Source of the DNA: Salinicoccus sp. YB14-2
GTDB lineage: Bacteria > Bacillota > Bacilli > Staphylococcales > Salinicoccaceae
Direction of reading: 5' to 3'
NCBI RefSeq assembly: GCF_001265075.1
Contig: NZ_LFKO01000002.1
Coordinates: 1,068,203 to 1,132,202 of the forward strand
DNA: 64,000 bases
Shown: piece by piece, positions 9,777 through 18,497 of the stretch
Layout of the letters: every line of letters begins with the position of its first letter
Position numbering within the stretch: position 1 is the stretch's first letter
The notes under the pieces: generated by a model
What the model saw: the letters and a program-made list of their open reading frames with translations, nothing else
Told to the model about the DNA's origin: nothing
Database searches by the model: none
Program-made: the position numbers and the translations under genes

Positions 9777-10973
9777 ATGACGATGAAACGTAAAAAATTA
9801 TTCTGGAAATATGCAATCATATTATTCATGACGGAACTCGTCAGGGGGATGTATGTGCTGAGCTATCTGCCGGCGCTGCCTTCGATCGAGGCCATTTCGC
9901 TGACGCTTGCGTCCATTGTGATCACGGTACATTTCGTCTTCGATGCGGCAACAAATGCCTGGCTCGGATTCATCATGCGGAAAGTCGGCGCCAGGTGGAC
10001 GATGGCCGGCACATATGCGTTGATGGTCGCGGCGATGAGCATGATTATTTTGTCGCAGGACTTTATCGTGCTGCTCATCGCTTCCGCGCTGCTCGGCGTG
10101 AGTGTGTGCCCAATCTGGATATTCGCGCTCGCAAACGTTGATGAGGCGACCCGCGGAAAGGACATGGGGTTTATTTTCTTCAGCTGGCTTAGTGGTCTCG
10201 GCTCCGGTATGGTCGTGATGAATTTCATTATCGGTGCGGTCGGCGAAGCGGCTGTGGGCGTGATGATCGGTGCGGTGGTGCTGAATATTCTGATGTATCT
10301 GTTTATCCCGGGGAAGTTCAAGGTCGTTGCGGACGACCGCGGGCCGAGGTCCGGGTCGGGGAAGAAGCGGCTGCCTCTTAAGAAGGAGACGTTCGTGATT
10401 TTGCGGCGCCATATGGGGAATATTCCCGGCATCATGCTGCAGGCGCTCGGGGTCGGGATGCTGCTGCCGGTGCTGCCGACGTATATTACGGGGCTCCTTG
10501 AGCTCAGCTTTTTTGAATATACGATATTCATTCTGGTGATTTTTGCGCTTGTCGGTTTCAGCATGACCGTGCTGAGCCGCGGGCTGGACAGCTATTCGTC
10601 GAAGTTTACGATGGTGATTATTTGCACCGGTTTCTTTGTATATGCGGTCGGGATCATCTGGTTTTCGACTCTCCAGACCGTGTGGATCATTTTCCTGATT
10701 GTCGCGTTTATCGGACTATGTTACGGGGTTATGCTGCCCGCGTGGAATAAATATCTCGCCGGCACGATCATGAATGTAAAGAAGGCCGAATCCTGGGGGC
10801 TGATCAGCAGCCTGCAGGGAATGGGCGCGATGATCGGCCCGGTTGTCGGCGGACTGACTGCCGATATTTTCGGGACGGTGACCGCGACGCTTGTTGCGAG
10901 CGGACTGATATTTTTAGTGCTGACTATTTATTATGCAGGCATGTTCGCGAGGAAACTTGCGGCGAGACGATGA
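9777..10973 (+). CDS. ltaA: LtaA-like glycolipid flippase (MFS)
   Basis: A 398-aa, 12-segment major facilitator protein. Several stretches match staphylococcal LtaA, which flips the diglucosyl-diacylglycerol anchor of lipoteichoic acid across the membrane: RGMYVLSYLPALP near the N-terminus, RGKDMGFIFFSWL, PGIMLQALG and MLPAWNKYLAG. The place beside murE-prfC also agrees. In Staphylococcus ltaA follows the glycolipid synthase gene ugtP (ypfP) in one operon; here no ugtP is present, and UDP-glucose synthesis (gtaB) lies just downstream on the other strand. A generic drug-efflux MFS is the alternative, but motif similarity and synteny favour LtaA. Confidence 0.85.
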   Translation: MTMKRKKLFWKYAIILFMTELVRGMYVLSYLPALPSIEAISLTLASIVITVHFVFDAATNAWLGFIMRKVGARWTMAGTYALMVAAMSMIILSQDFIVLLIASALLGVSVCPIWIFALANVDEATRGKDMGFIFFSWLSGLGSGMVVMNFIIGAVGEAAVGVMIGAVVLNILMYLFIPGKFKVVADDRGPRSGSGKKRLPLKKETFVILRRHMGNIPGIMLQALGVGMLLPVLPTYITGLLELSFFEYTIFILVIFALVGFSMTVLSRGLDSYSSKFTMVIICTGFFVYAVGIIWFSTLQTVWIIFLIVAFIGLCYGVMLPAWNKYLAGTIMNVKKAESWGLISSLQGMGAMIGPVVGGLTADIFGTVTATLVASGLIFLVLTIYYAGMFARKLAARR

Positions 10974-10991
10974 TTGTTAATTGAGATTGAA

Positions 10992-11038
10992 AAAGCCCGT
11001 GCCGGCATCTGATGATGTGCCGGGACGGGCTTTGTTTG
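10992..11038 (+). terminator. Terminator after ltaA
   Basis: AAAGCCCGT and ACGGGCTTT, with inner GCCGGCA and TGCCGG arms, form a long stem followed by a T-rich stretch. Confidence 0.85.
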
Positions 11039-11076
11039 TGTTTGATTTTAGTTTTGATTGATTAATGATTCTTCCC

Positions 11077-11143
11077 ACTGCCCGGGACGTGCCGTTAGAC
11101 ACTGTACGGCTCTTCCTGCGCAATGAGATGAGTCGATAAAAAC
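11077..11143. repeat. Degenerate copy of the family A repeat
   Basis: About one and a half decayed units between ltaA and gtaB. CCCGGGACGTGCCGTTAGAC and a later TGAGATGAGTCGAT resemble family A arms, but the stem is no longer intact. Confidence 0.5.
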
Positions 11144-11168
11144 CAATCAACAGTTCAAACTCCCCGAG

Positions 11169-12065
11169 CTACTCTTTCTTTTTCAAATTATCGAGCGTAG
11201 ACTCCATATACTCGATGATTTCATCTCTGATATTTTCAGAACGGAGTGCGTATTCGATGGTCGTCTTGACGAATCCGCGCATGTGGCCGACGTCGTAGCG
11301 CTCGCCTTTGAAATCGAGGGCGTATACGTCTTTGCCTTCGTTGATAAGTTCCGCAATCGCATCGGTCAGCTGAATTTCACCGCCGGCACCGATGACACCG
11401 CGCCCAAGCTGTTCGAAAATTTCCGGGGTGAGCACGTAACGGCCCATGATCGCGAGCCTTGAATCGGTCTCGCCCGCCTCCGGCTTTTCATACAGATCCG
11501 TCAGATGATATAAATCATCGGAACATCCGTCATACTCAACGATGCCGTATCTGGACACTTCTTCGTCCGGCACGGTCTTCACACCGATGATCGGTGAATT
11601 TTTACGTTCGAACTCTTCAATCAGCTGGCCGATTGCCGGTTTCCCGTCGCCGTAGTCGACGATGTCATCGCCGAGCAGCACCGCAAACGGTTCATCACCG
11701 ATGAACTGGTGTGCCGTATTGATTGCATGCCCCAGCCCTTTCGGCGATTTCTGCCTGACGTAAAATATATTTGCGAGTCCGGTTGAATGTTCAACTTTCT
11801 CGAGTAATTCAAATTTACCTTTCGAGCGGAGTGACATTTCAAGCTCCACCTGATGGTCGAAATGGTCTTCGATCGCACGTTTATGCCTGCCCGTGACGAT
11901 GATGATATCTTCGATGCCCGCTTCGACCGCTTCTTCCACAATGTACTGGATCGTCGGCTTATCCAGAATCGGAATCATTTCCTTTGGCATCGCCTTTGTC
12001 GCCGGCAGAAATCTCGTTCCGAGTCCTGCGGCCGGTATAACTGCTTTTCTCACTTTCTGACTCAC
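11169..12065 (-). CDS. gtaB: UTP--glucose-1-phosphate uridylyltransferase
   Basis: A 298-aa GalU/GtaB nucleotidyltransferase making UDP-glucose. The nucleotide-binding motif [13 protein letters not shown] sits at residues 12-24, and the length is typical. UDP-glucose feeds glycolipid anchor synthesis for lipoteichoic acid, which fits the nearby ltaA gene. It lies 56 nt downstream of tatC on the same strand and could be read with it. No clear terminator was seen after it. Confidence 0.95.
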   Translation of the reverse strand: MSQKVRKAVIPAAGLGTRFLPATKAMPKEMIPILDKPTIQYIVEEAVEAGIEDIIIVTGRHKRAIEDHFDHQVELEMSLRSKGKFELLEKVEHSTGLANIFYVRQKSPKGLGHAINTAHQFIGDEPFAVLLGDDIVDYGDGKPAIGQLIEEFERKNSPIIGVKTVPDEEVSRYGIVEYDGCSDDLYHLTDLYEKPEAGETDSRLAIMGRYVLTPEIFEQLGRGVIGAGGEIQLTDAIAELINEGKDVYALDFKGERYDVGHMRGFVKTTIEYALRSENIRDEIIEYMESTLDNLKKKE

Positions 12066-12121
12066 AATAGTACGCCTCCTGCTAATAAAAACTTTAAATT
12101 AGATAATAACATATTCTGCCT

Positions 12122-12889
12122 TTAATTATCCTCTTTCTCTCGGTCCCGCGCTTCTTTCCGCTTCACTAAAATAATGCTGACTTCATATAAAATGATCATC
12201 GGCGTCAGCGTCAACAAATGCGAAAATATATCCGGCGGCGCAATCAGCGCTGTAATCACCAGCAGTCCGAAATACGCAAACTTCCTGACATTCCTCATGA
12301 TTTCAGAATCCAGCAGCTCCAAATAATTTAAAAATAAAAACACCAGCGGCAGCTGAAAGACGAGGCCGAGCGGTATTGTCGTGACGAGCAGGAACGACAT
12401 ATATTCATCCGCCGTGATCAGCACGTCGAAATTCTTTTCACCCATCCCTATGAGGGCGAAGTAGCTGATCGGGTGCACGACGAAATAGCCAAACAACAGG
12501 CCGGCGAGAAACAAAAGTATCATCAGCGGCAGCATGGAGTGCATGATCTTTATTTCTTTAGGAATCAATCTTGGTTTCACGAACTGCCATAAGTAATAGA
12601 GCATGAACGGGATGGCGAGGCCGATGCTGATTGCGCCTGAGGTGCGGAAATAAAACCGGATGACTTCGAACGGCCCCATGACGACGATATCGGCGCCCTT
12701 GCCGATGAATGAAAACCACCAGCTCACGGTTGTGAAGATGATGATGAATATGATGGCGATGGTGATGGCCGATTTGATGAGTACCGCACGCAGTGCTTCG
12801 AGGTGGCCGGAAAATGTGTCTATGGATTCGACGATGACCGCTTCGGCCGACTTGCTGCGTTCTTTATTTTCTATATTGTTTTGAGCCAA
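12122..12889 (-). CDS. tatC: Sec-independent translocase subunit TatC
   Basis: A 255-aa protein with six predicted transmembrane segments and TatC signatures: FSGHLEALR near residue 28 and FVKPRLIPKE in the first cytoplasmic loop. TatC recognises twin-arginine signal peptides. About 25 extra hydrophilic residues precede the usual start. The start codon is TTG with a GGGTGAT site. The partner gene tatA, usually adjacent in Firmicutes, is not next to it; the divergent neighbour at 12998 is not TatA-like. Whether tatA lies elsewhere cannot be seen here. Confidence 0.92.
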   Translation of the reverse strand: MAQNNIENKERSKSAEAVIVESIDTFSGHLEALRAVLIKSAITIAIIFIIIFTTVSWWFSFIGKGADIVVMGPFEVIRFYFRTSGAISIGLAIPFMLYYLWQFVKPRLIPKEIKIMHSMLPLMILLFLAGLLFGYFVVHPISYFALIGMGEKNFDVLITADEYMSFLLVTTIPLGLVFQLPLVFLFLNYLELLDSEIMRNVRKFAYFGLLVITALIAPPDIFSHLLTLTPMIILYEVSIILVKRKEARDREKEDN

Positions 12890-12924
12890 AAAATCACCCG
12901 CTTAATGAATTTGGAAATTATAGT

Positions 12925-12961
12925 TCACAATTTTGTGATATTTTCCTCTATATGATATAAT
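12925..12961 (+). promoter_or_regulatory. Strong promoter for the 12998 gene with palindrome over the -35
   Basis: TTGTGA (12933-12938), 17 nt, then TATAAT (12956-12961) with an extended TG. The -35 lies inside the 14-bp inverted repeat TCACAATTTTGTGA (12925-12938), which is also immediately upstream of the divergent tatC and could be an operator. Confidence 0.65.
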
Positions 12962-12997
12962 ATATGTTAAATACATTGTATATCGAGGTGCATGAAT

Positions 12998-13408
12998 ATG
13001 TCATTTTTTAAATTGTTGACTTGGAATAACGGTCATATGGATCTCCGTTACCGGGAAAATTCATATGACGGCAACCTGAAAATTACGAACGTCTACCGTG
13101 ATAACCGATCACTGGATTATTCTGAAATTAATGATAAGTATGCCTCACAAATTAAAAGAGCACAAGGTGCCATCAACACTTACCGCATGGCGATGCTGAT
13201 TTTGTTCATCGGACTCGTGTTATTGCCGGCAATTGTACTCGGTGTTGTACAAAATAATATTCTGCTTGTGGGTGCCATCGTCATCTACAGCATCGTCGCC
13301 TACTTTCTGGTCGAAGCCTATAATCAGACCGTGATCAACGGCGTCCTTTATGAGATGGACCAGGATTTGACCGGCGGCCAGGGGACGCCGAAGCAGAAGA
13401 AAAAATAA
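12998..13408 (+). CDS. Small two-TM membrane protein, function unknown
   Basis: A 136-aa protein I do not recognise. About 65 hydrophilic residues are followed by two hydrophobic segments (about 67-87 and 93-113) and a Lys-rich tail ending in PKQKKK. I chose the ATG at 12998 because GAGGTG is 7 nt upstream; the ATG two codons earlier is only 1 nt from it. It has its own strong promoter and a terminator, so it is monocistronic. It is divergent from tatC with a shared palindromic element between them. Confidence 0.8.
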   Translation: MSFFKLLTWNNGHMDLRYRENSYDGNLKITNVYRDNRSLDYSEINDKYASQIKRAQGAINTYRMAMLILFIGLVLLPAIVLGVVQNNILLVGAIVIYSIVAYFLVEAYNQTVINGVLYEMDQDLTGGQGTPKQKKK

Positions 13409-13419
13409 TAATTGATTGA

Positions 13420-13448
13420 GCGCACCCCGGGTTGGGGGTGCGTTTTTT
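13420..13448 (+). terminator. Terminator after the 12998 gene
   Basis: CGCACCCC and GGGGTGCG form a strong stem followed by six T. Confidence 0.92.
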
Positions 13449-13481
13449 GGTTTATGGTTATATGTCGGATGGGATTTGGGG

Positions 13482-13650
13482 CCTATCGGCGCTTCGATTT
13501 GAGAACGAGGCTCCGATAGAGTTCCAACAACGCTTCGATTTGAGAACGAGGCGCCGATAGCGTTCCAACAACGCTTCGATTTGAGAACGAGGCGCCGATG
13601 GCGTTCCAACAACGCTTCGATTTGAGAACGAGGCGCCGATAGACTCCCAA
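13482..13650. repeat. 41-bp hairpin repeat array (family B, 4 units)
   Basis: Four tandem units of exactly 41 bp between convergent genes. Each has CGCTTCG, a nine-base loop (atttgagaa) and CGAGGCG, pairing as a 7-bp stem with one G-T pair. The linkers read CCGATAG and CGTTCCAACAA. On the opposite strand the order of elements matches the family B array at 49.4 kb. Confidence 0.92.
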
Positions 13651-13654
13651 CGCC

Positions 13655-13678
13655 GCGAGGGCCTGCAACCACCCTCGC
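13655..13678. other. Perfect hairpin at the end of the M23 gene
   Basis: GCGAGGG and CCCTCGC pair perfectly around a ten-base loop right at the stop codon of the minus-strand peptidase gene. No T-run follows, so a terminator role is uncertain. Confidence 0.45.
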
Positions 13679-14449
13679 CTATTCTTTCCCACCTGAAGTA
13701 TTCAGGGAGAGCACTCTCCCCCACAATTTACTTTTAGAAAAAGTTATCCCTTTCACCCACTTCCCTGCCGCGATGTACCGGGTTGCGCCCTGGTGCTTTA
13801 TGCGCAGCCACCAGTGGCCGTCCTGTTCATATAATTTATCAAAACTGACGGTCACCCCGCTCCGGAGAACACTTGTTTTCCTGCCGGCCAAACCCGGGGA
13901 ATCCCGCACATTGATCCTTGCATCCAGCCGAAATTTCCCTGTCCATAGCCAGGCATCACCGCCCCCGACAACATTAATCTTCAGCGGATCTATGCCGCTG
14001 CAGACGAAATCGCGCTCATCCGCAATATAACCGTAATTCTGAAACTGGATATGGAGATGTGAATTCATACTCACCCCCTGATAATTCGTGTTGGACTGGT
14101 AGCCGACGGTGTCGCCGCGTCTCACTTTCCGACCGATTTTCACCGGAATATTGCGGCTCAGATGGCCGTAGATCACCTGGATGCGGATATCTTTATTCGC
14201 AATGACCACCGTCCCGCCAAAATTGCCAAACGCACGGGTTCCCGCCGTCACCACCCCGTCGCACACCGACGGCACGGGCGCGAGATGGTATTTCGACAGG
14301 TCATACGCGCGGTGGTAGCCGCCGCAGTAGCTGTCATAGTTGTAGCCGTTCACCGTATAATCGCGCTTCCCCCAGACGCCCGACGCGTACTTCTCAGGAT
14401 CCGACGTCACCCTGAAACCTTGAGAAATCAAATAATCGATTGGATTCAT
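13679..14449 (-). CDS. Endolysin-like M23 peptidase with SH3b domain
   Basis: A 256-aa protein with an N-terminal lysostaphin-type M23 metallopeptidase domain. Zinc ligands are visible in H46-R-A-Y-D50 and in HLH of NSHLHIQF. A C-terminal SH3b cell-wall-binding domain covers about 170-240 (RINVRDSPG, HWWLRIKHQG). There is no signal peptide or membrane segment, as in phage endolysins released by a holin. No holin or other phage gene adjoins it. A strong SD (AGGAGGT) precedes the ATG, with a TGAAGTG/CACTTCA hairpin directly upstream. It is probably a phage-derived, domesticated wall hydrolase; its export route and role are unknown. Confidence 0.85.
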   Translation of the reverse strand: MNPIDYLISQGFRVTSDPEKYASGVWGKRDYTVNGYNYDSYCGGYHRAYDLSKYHLAPVPSVCDGVVTAGTRAFGNFGGTVVIANKDIRIQVIYGHLSRNIPVKIGRKVRRGDTVGYQSNTNYQGVSMNSHLHIQFQNYGYIADERDFVCSGIDPLKINVVGGGDAWLWTGKFRLDARINVRDSPGLAGRKTSVLRSGVTVSFDKLYEQDGHWWLRIKHQGATRYIAAGKWVKGITFSKSKLWGRVLSLNTSGGKE

Positions 14450-14521
14450 AATTACCTCCTGAAGTGTGTCACTTCATATATCGACGATTCAACATTCAAA
14501 GTCAGTTTTATTTTCTACGAT

Positions 14522-14552
14522 AAAAAAAGCCTGCCCCACATGTGAGGCAGGT
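14522..14552 (-). terminator. Terminator after the AI-2E-type transporter gene
   Basis: CCTGCC and GGCAGG arms with CACATGTG in the loop region, followed on the minus strand by seven T. Confidence 0.85.
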
Positions 14553-14563
14553 CTATTATTATT

Positions 14564-15679
14564 TTAATCATCTTTCCTGATATACGGCTGCACGTCCGTA
14601 AGCAGAGAATTTTTCATCGACTTGCGGTAACGCCAGATGTTCTGGATTGTTGTCTTGATGACCGCGTATGTCGGAATCGCAACGAGCATTCCGATGAATC
14701 CTGCGATGTTGCCTGCTGCGAGGACCACCACGATGACTGTCAGAGGGTGCAGTTTCAATGATTGTCCCATGACGTTCGGCGTAATCAGGTTACTTTCAAT
14801 CTGCTGGGCGACCAGTGTGATGAGCGCGACCCAGACGAACATGATCGGGCTCTGGATGACGGCGAGCAGACCCGCCGGTGCAAATGCCATCCACGGTCCG
14901 ATGAACGGAATGACGTTCAGGAATAGTGCCAGCATACCGAGCAGGAGTGCATACTCCAGGCCGATTGCCGTGTAGCTGATGAACAAAAGCACACCGAGAA
15001 TGAAGCTGATCAGTACCTGTCCTTGGATGAACGATCGGAGCGTCCGGTCGATGTCATATAATAATTCAGTCAGAAACTGTTTAAATGTGCCGGAAAATGG
15101 CGATACCATAGCCGGAATGAATTTCTCGTGATCTTTCAGCATGAAGAAATAAAAGAACGGTACAAGCACCAATGTGAGCAGCACACTCACTGTACTAGTC
15201 AAAATCGAAATCGCATTGCTCATGATGTTGCTGACGATTTCACCACTCTGATCGAGAATGTCCTGGGTGAACCCTTCAATGTCGACATCAAACGGAAGCT
15301 GTTCCCGCTGTGTCAGTAAAAAGTCGAGTGCGCCCTGGAAGTCACGCTGCAATGCCGGCATGCGCTGTATCAAGTTTTGAACCTGGTCGGAAATGACCGG
15401 AACGATGACCATCACAAGGATATTGATGACGATCAGGATGATTATGAATATGGAAAGAATCCCAACGAGCCTGTTCGCTTTTCTTTTTTCCAAAAAGCTC
15501 TGGATCGGCTGTGTGATGTAATACAACAGTCCGCCGAGCAGAACAGGTACAAATATCGTTGCGATGATTGTAAATAACGGTTCAAATATGACCTGCACCT
15601 GGATGACCAGCATAATGATCAACAGTGTGATGATGATTGCAATACCGGATTGAAACCATGCCTTATTCGCCATTGCCAC
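14564..15679 (-). CDS. AI-2E family (YdbI/PerM-like) transporter
   Basis: A 371-aa membrane protein with about seven to eight hydrophobic segments and a central hydrophilic domain of about 110 residues. It ends in the membrane motif NVIPFIGPWMAFAP and the IESNLITPNVMGQSL region typical of the AI-2E/UPF0118 family. Members export diverse substrates, and several act as Na+/H+ or Na+(Li+)/H+ antiporters in halophilic Firmicutes; substrate here is unknown. It is monocistronic, with its own terminator, and lies between the M23 gene and the divergent yjcH. Confidence 0.88.
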   Translation of the reverse strand: MAMANKAWFQSGIAIIITLLIIMLVIQVQVIFEPLFTIIATIFVPVLLGGLLYYITQPIQSFLEKRKANRLVGILSIFIIILIVINILVMVIVPVISDQVQNLIQRMPALQRDFQGALDFLLTQREQLPFDVDIEGFTQDILDQSGEIVSNIMSNAISILTSTVSVLLTLVLVPFFYFFMLKDHEKFIPAMVSPFSGTFKQFLTELLYDIDRTLRSFIQGQVLISFILGVLLFISYTAIGLEYALLLGMLALFLNVIPFIGPWMAFAPAGLLAVIQSPIMFVWVALITLVAQQIESNLITPNVMGQSLKLHPLTVIVVVLAAGNIAGFIGMLVAIPTYAVIKTTIQNIWRYRKSMKNSLLTDVQPYIRKDD

Positions 15680-15876
15680 TACTCCTTAATTTACGTAAGT
15701 ATTTTTATAAATTGTATCACAAAACATCACTTTACTGAAAATATTTAACGGACATGAGCACTTTATTTTCAAAAATATAAAAAACTGAATTTTATACGTT
15801 TATATGATAAAAGATGGTAATATTTATATAAATAAAATTCATATCTTGGTACAATAACGAATGAGGAGGGGATTTT

Positions 15877-16602
15877 ATGGAGATGACAGCCGGCAAAATT
15901 CATACGGCCGAAGTGGCTTCGGAAGTTTGTAATGAAACATTTGAAATTCAATATTATTTGCCTAAAAACTTCACTGATCTATATAAGCATAATGTCATCA
16001 TCACTTTTGATTCACAGGACTTTTTTAAATACGGTCAAATTGAAAGAATCTACCAGAAGCTCCGTGTCGATGAAGAAATCGAGCGGGCAATCATTGTAGG
16101 GGTGCCATATCCGAGTGTGGAATGGCGGAATCATTATTTCAGTCCGAACGGGGAACATCATGAAAATATGGTGACATTCGTCGGGCGTGAACTGCTTAAA
16201 TGGATCGACAGCAATTTCAATACGCTGAACATGGCGAATTCGCGGGTGCTCATGGGAGAATCACTCGCAGGGACATTTGCATTCAGTGTGGCGCTGCAGT
16301 ATCCGACGACATTCCCGAACGCGGTGGCATTCAGTCCTTTCGTGGATGATGCTTTTATCGAGCGGTTCAAGTCGCAGCCGAATCTGCTGCAGCTGAACCT
16401 TTATCATACAATCGGGATTGAAGAGGACGACTTTGAAACCATAATGGGTGAGCAGGCGGATTTCCTGACACCGAACCGGAAGCTGAATGAGTTTCTGGAG
16501 ACGGAGCCGCTTGAATATGAGTACCGGGAGCTTGACGGCGGCCACATCTGGAAGACATGGAAACCCGAATTGGAGAGCATCCTCCGACACTACCTCGCCT
16601 AA
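15877..16602 (+). CDS. yjcH: YjcH-like putative esterase
   Basis: A 241-aa alpha/beta-hydrolase of the esterase D type. The nucleophile elbow is GESLAG, and GGHIWKTW near the C-terminus supplies the catalytic His. The SD GAGGAGGGG precedes the ATG. It is followed after 63 nt by yjcG, the same pair as in Bacillus and Staphylococcus. The natural substrate is unknown; related proteins act on acyl esters. Confidence 0.88.
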   Translation: MEMTAGKIHTAEVASEVCNETFEIQYYLPKNFTDLYKHNVIITFDSQDFFKYGQIERIYQKLRVDEEIERAIIVGVPYPSVEWRNHYFSPNGEHHENMVTFVGRELLKWIDSNFNTLNMANSRVLMGESLAGTFAFSVALQYPTTFPNAVAFSPFVDDAFIERFKSQPNLLQLNLYHTIGIEEDDFETIMGEQADFLTPNRKLNEFLETEPLEYEYRELDGGHIWKTWKPELESILRHYLA

Positions 16603-16628
16603 CTTATGTATGAAATTGACGTACAATC

Positions 16629-16637
16629 TGATATAAT
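16629..16637 (+). promoter_or_regulatory. Possible extended -10 promoter of yjcG
   Basis: TGATATAAT lies between yjcH and yjcG, about 29 nt before the yjcG start. No good -35 lies at standard spacing, so it is tentative. Confidence 0.35.
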
Positions 16638-16665
16638 TGAAGAAATGACACTGGGAGGAATTAAC

Positions 16666-17175
16666 ATGAAATTTGGTGTAGCTTTATTTCCATCAAAAGA
16701 ACTGCAGGATAAAGTAAACAATTACAGGAAAAGATACGATTCAAAATATGCATTTATTCCACCTCACATTACTGTTAAAGAACAATTCGAAGCAGATGAG
16801 AGTGAAAAGGATATTATCGTAGATAAGTTGAAGCAGGTGGCGAAAGACCACCAGCCGACGGAAATTCAAATCAAAAAAGTTTCCAGCTTCGCTCCCACTT
16901 CACCTGTTATATACTTTAAAGTAGAGCCGAACGAAACTTTGACATCCATACATGAATCATTGAACCAAGGGGATTTTTACGGTAAAGATAAACATTCATT
17001 CGTGCCGCACTTTACAATTGCACAGGGCACGACTTCACAACAATTCGAAGATACGTTCAGCCACCTTGCAATGGCTGGAATCGACCATAAAGAAACATTG
17101 TACAAACTCAGCCTTGCCTATCAATTGGATAACGGCATGTGGCAGGTTTCCGAGACATTCAGACTCGGTGAGTAA
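16666..17175 (+). CDS. yjcG: YjcG, 2H phosphoesterase (2'-5' RNA ligase family)
   Basis: A 169-aa protein with the two H-x-T motifs of the 2H phosphoesterase superfamily, PPHITVKEQ and VPHFTIAQG, about 80 residues apart. The length fits the YjcG family (about 170 aa). The start at 16666 has GGGAGGA 6 nt upstream and gives the standard MKFGVALFPSK N-terminus; the open frame extends 20 codons further without an SD. Physiological substrate unknown; 2',3'-cyclic or 2'-5' linked nucleotides are likely. Confidence 0.92.
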   Translation: MKFGVALFPSKELQDKVNNYRKRYDSKYAFIPPHITVKEQFEADESEKDIIVDKLKQVAKDHQPTEIQIKKVSSFAPTSPVIYFKVEPNETLTSIHESLNQGDFYGKDKHSFVPHFTIAQGTTSQQFEDTFSHLAMAGIDHKETLYKLSLAYQLDNGMWQVSETFRLGE

Positions 17176-17187
17176 TTTTGAATTCGG

Positions 17188-17215
17188 ACCGCAATTTTGT
17201 GATTGCGGTTTTTTT
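17188..17215 (+). terminator. Terminator after yjcG
   Basis: ACCGCAAT and ATTGCGGT form a perfect 8-bp stem followed by a run of seven T. Confidence 0.93.
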
Positions 17216-17242
17216 GTGTGAAATTTGGGGGTCTGGTTGATG

Positions 17243-17566
17243 TTAACGGACCGTCTCGGGAAGCGGGATGAGTCATACAGCGTTTAACAGACCGTCCCGG
17301 GAGGCGGGATGAGCCATACAGCGTTTAACGGACCGTCCCCGGAGGCGGGATGAGCCGTACAGCGTTTAACGGACCGTCCCCGGAGGCGGGATGAGCCGTA
17401 CAGTGTCTAACGGACCGTCCCGAGAGGCGGGATGAGCCGTACAGCGTTTAACGGACCGTCCCCGGAGGCGGGATGAGCCGTACAGCGTTTAACGGACCGT
17501 CCCGGGAAGCGGGATGAGCCATACAGCGTTTAACGGACCGTCCCCGGAGGCGGGATGAGCCGTTAG
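17243..17566. repeat. 41-bp hairpin repeat array 3 (family A, 8 units)
   Basis: Eight 41-bp units between convergent yjcG and fabI. The arms are CGTCCC(C/G) and CGGGATG with loops of the ggaag or ggagg kind, and the linker is ACAGCGTTTAACGG. Most variation lies in the loop. Confidence 0.95.
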
Positions 17567-17622
17567 GATTCTAGAACACTCCCATCACGCGCCGCAAACT
17601 CAGGGATGCGCCCGCCCGTACA

Positions 17623-17665
17623 CAAAAAAACCGGCAGCCGCTCGAAAACGAGTGCGCTGCCGGTC
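17623..17665 (-). terminator. Terminator after fabI
   Basis: ACCGGCAGC and GCTGCCGGT with inner CGCTCG and CGAG arms form a long stem, followed on the minus strand by seven T. Confidence 0.92.
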
Positions 17666-17686
17666 TTTATTTTCATATAAATAAGA

Positions 17687-18454
17687 TTATGCTGTAATGT
17701 TTGCGCCGGAGTCACAGTGGATGATTTCGCCTGTGATGCCGGAAGCGAGGTCGCTGAGCAGGAATGCCACCGTGTTGCCGACTTCAAGCTGGTCGACGTT
17801 GCGCTTAAGCGGTGCGCGTTCTTCGATTTCTTTCAGGATCGACTTGAATTCGCCGACTGCTGATGAGCTCAGTGTACGGATCGGGCCTGCGGAAACTGCG
17901 TTCACGCGGTAGCCGTCTGCACCGAGATCGAGTGCCAGGTAACGCACGCTGGAGTCAAGTGCCGCTTTAGCCACACCCATGACGTTGTAGTTCGGCATTG
18001 CACGTTCGCCGCCGAGGTAAGTCATCGTGACCAGGCTCGCACCTTCGTTGAATGCAGTCTTCGCGTGTTTCGCAACGATTGCAAGCGAGTATGCACTGAC
18101 ATCCAGCGCAAGCGCGAAGCCTTCTCTTGAAGTCTCGCTGTAGCCGCCTTTAAGCTCGTCCTTGTTCGCATATGCGATCGCGTGGAGGACACCGTCGATG
18201 CCGCCGGTCTTCTCTTTGATTTCAGTGAATGCACGCTCGACCTCTTCGTCTTTGGACACGTCACACTCAACGATCACATCATGGTCGCCTTCAAGGTCGA
18301 CGAGAAGTTTATCCAGCTCTTTGCGGAAACGCTCGTTTAAAATCGTGAACACAAGGTTTGCACCCATCGCGTCCAGCGCACGCGCCGCGCCCCATGCGAT
18401 ACTGCGCTTGTTCGCCACGCCCATAATGACATAAGTCTTGCCTTTTAAATTCAT
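17687..18454 (-). CDS. fabI: Enoyl-ACP reductase FabI
   Basis: A 255-aa short-chain dehydrogenase-type enoyl-ACP reductase, last step of the fatty acid elongation cycle and target of triclosan. The active-site motif Y-x6-K is visible in YNVMGVAK, and the N-terminal nucleotide-binding loop is GVANKRSIAWG. The start at 18454 has AAGGAGA at good spacing; an ATG seven codons earlier has none. A FapR operator overlaps its promoter, and it ends at its own terminator, so it is a single-gene unit. Confidence 0.97.
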   Translation of the reverse strand: MNLKGKTYVIMGVANKRSIAWGAARALDAMGANLVFTILNERFRKELDKLLVDLEGDHDVIVECDVSKDEEVERAFTEIKEKTGGIDGVLHAIAYANKDELKGGYSETSREGFALALDVSAYSLAIVAKHAKTAFNEGASLVTMTYLGGERAMPNYNVMGVAKAALDSSVRYLALDLGADGYRVNAVSAGPIRTLSSSAVGEFKSILKEIEERAPLKRNVDQLEVGNTVAFLLSDLASGITGEIIHCDSGANITA

Positions 18455-18497
18455 GGTAAAATCTCCTTTATCCATATAAATGATTTTATCGTGTGTT

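Noticed and set aside
17243-17566. Arrays as CRISPR loci
   Set aside because: The whole 41-bp unit is conserved, no unique spacers exist, and no cas gene is near.
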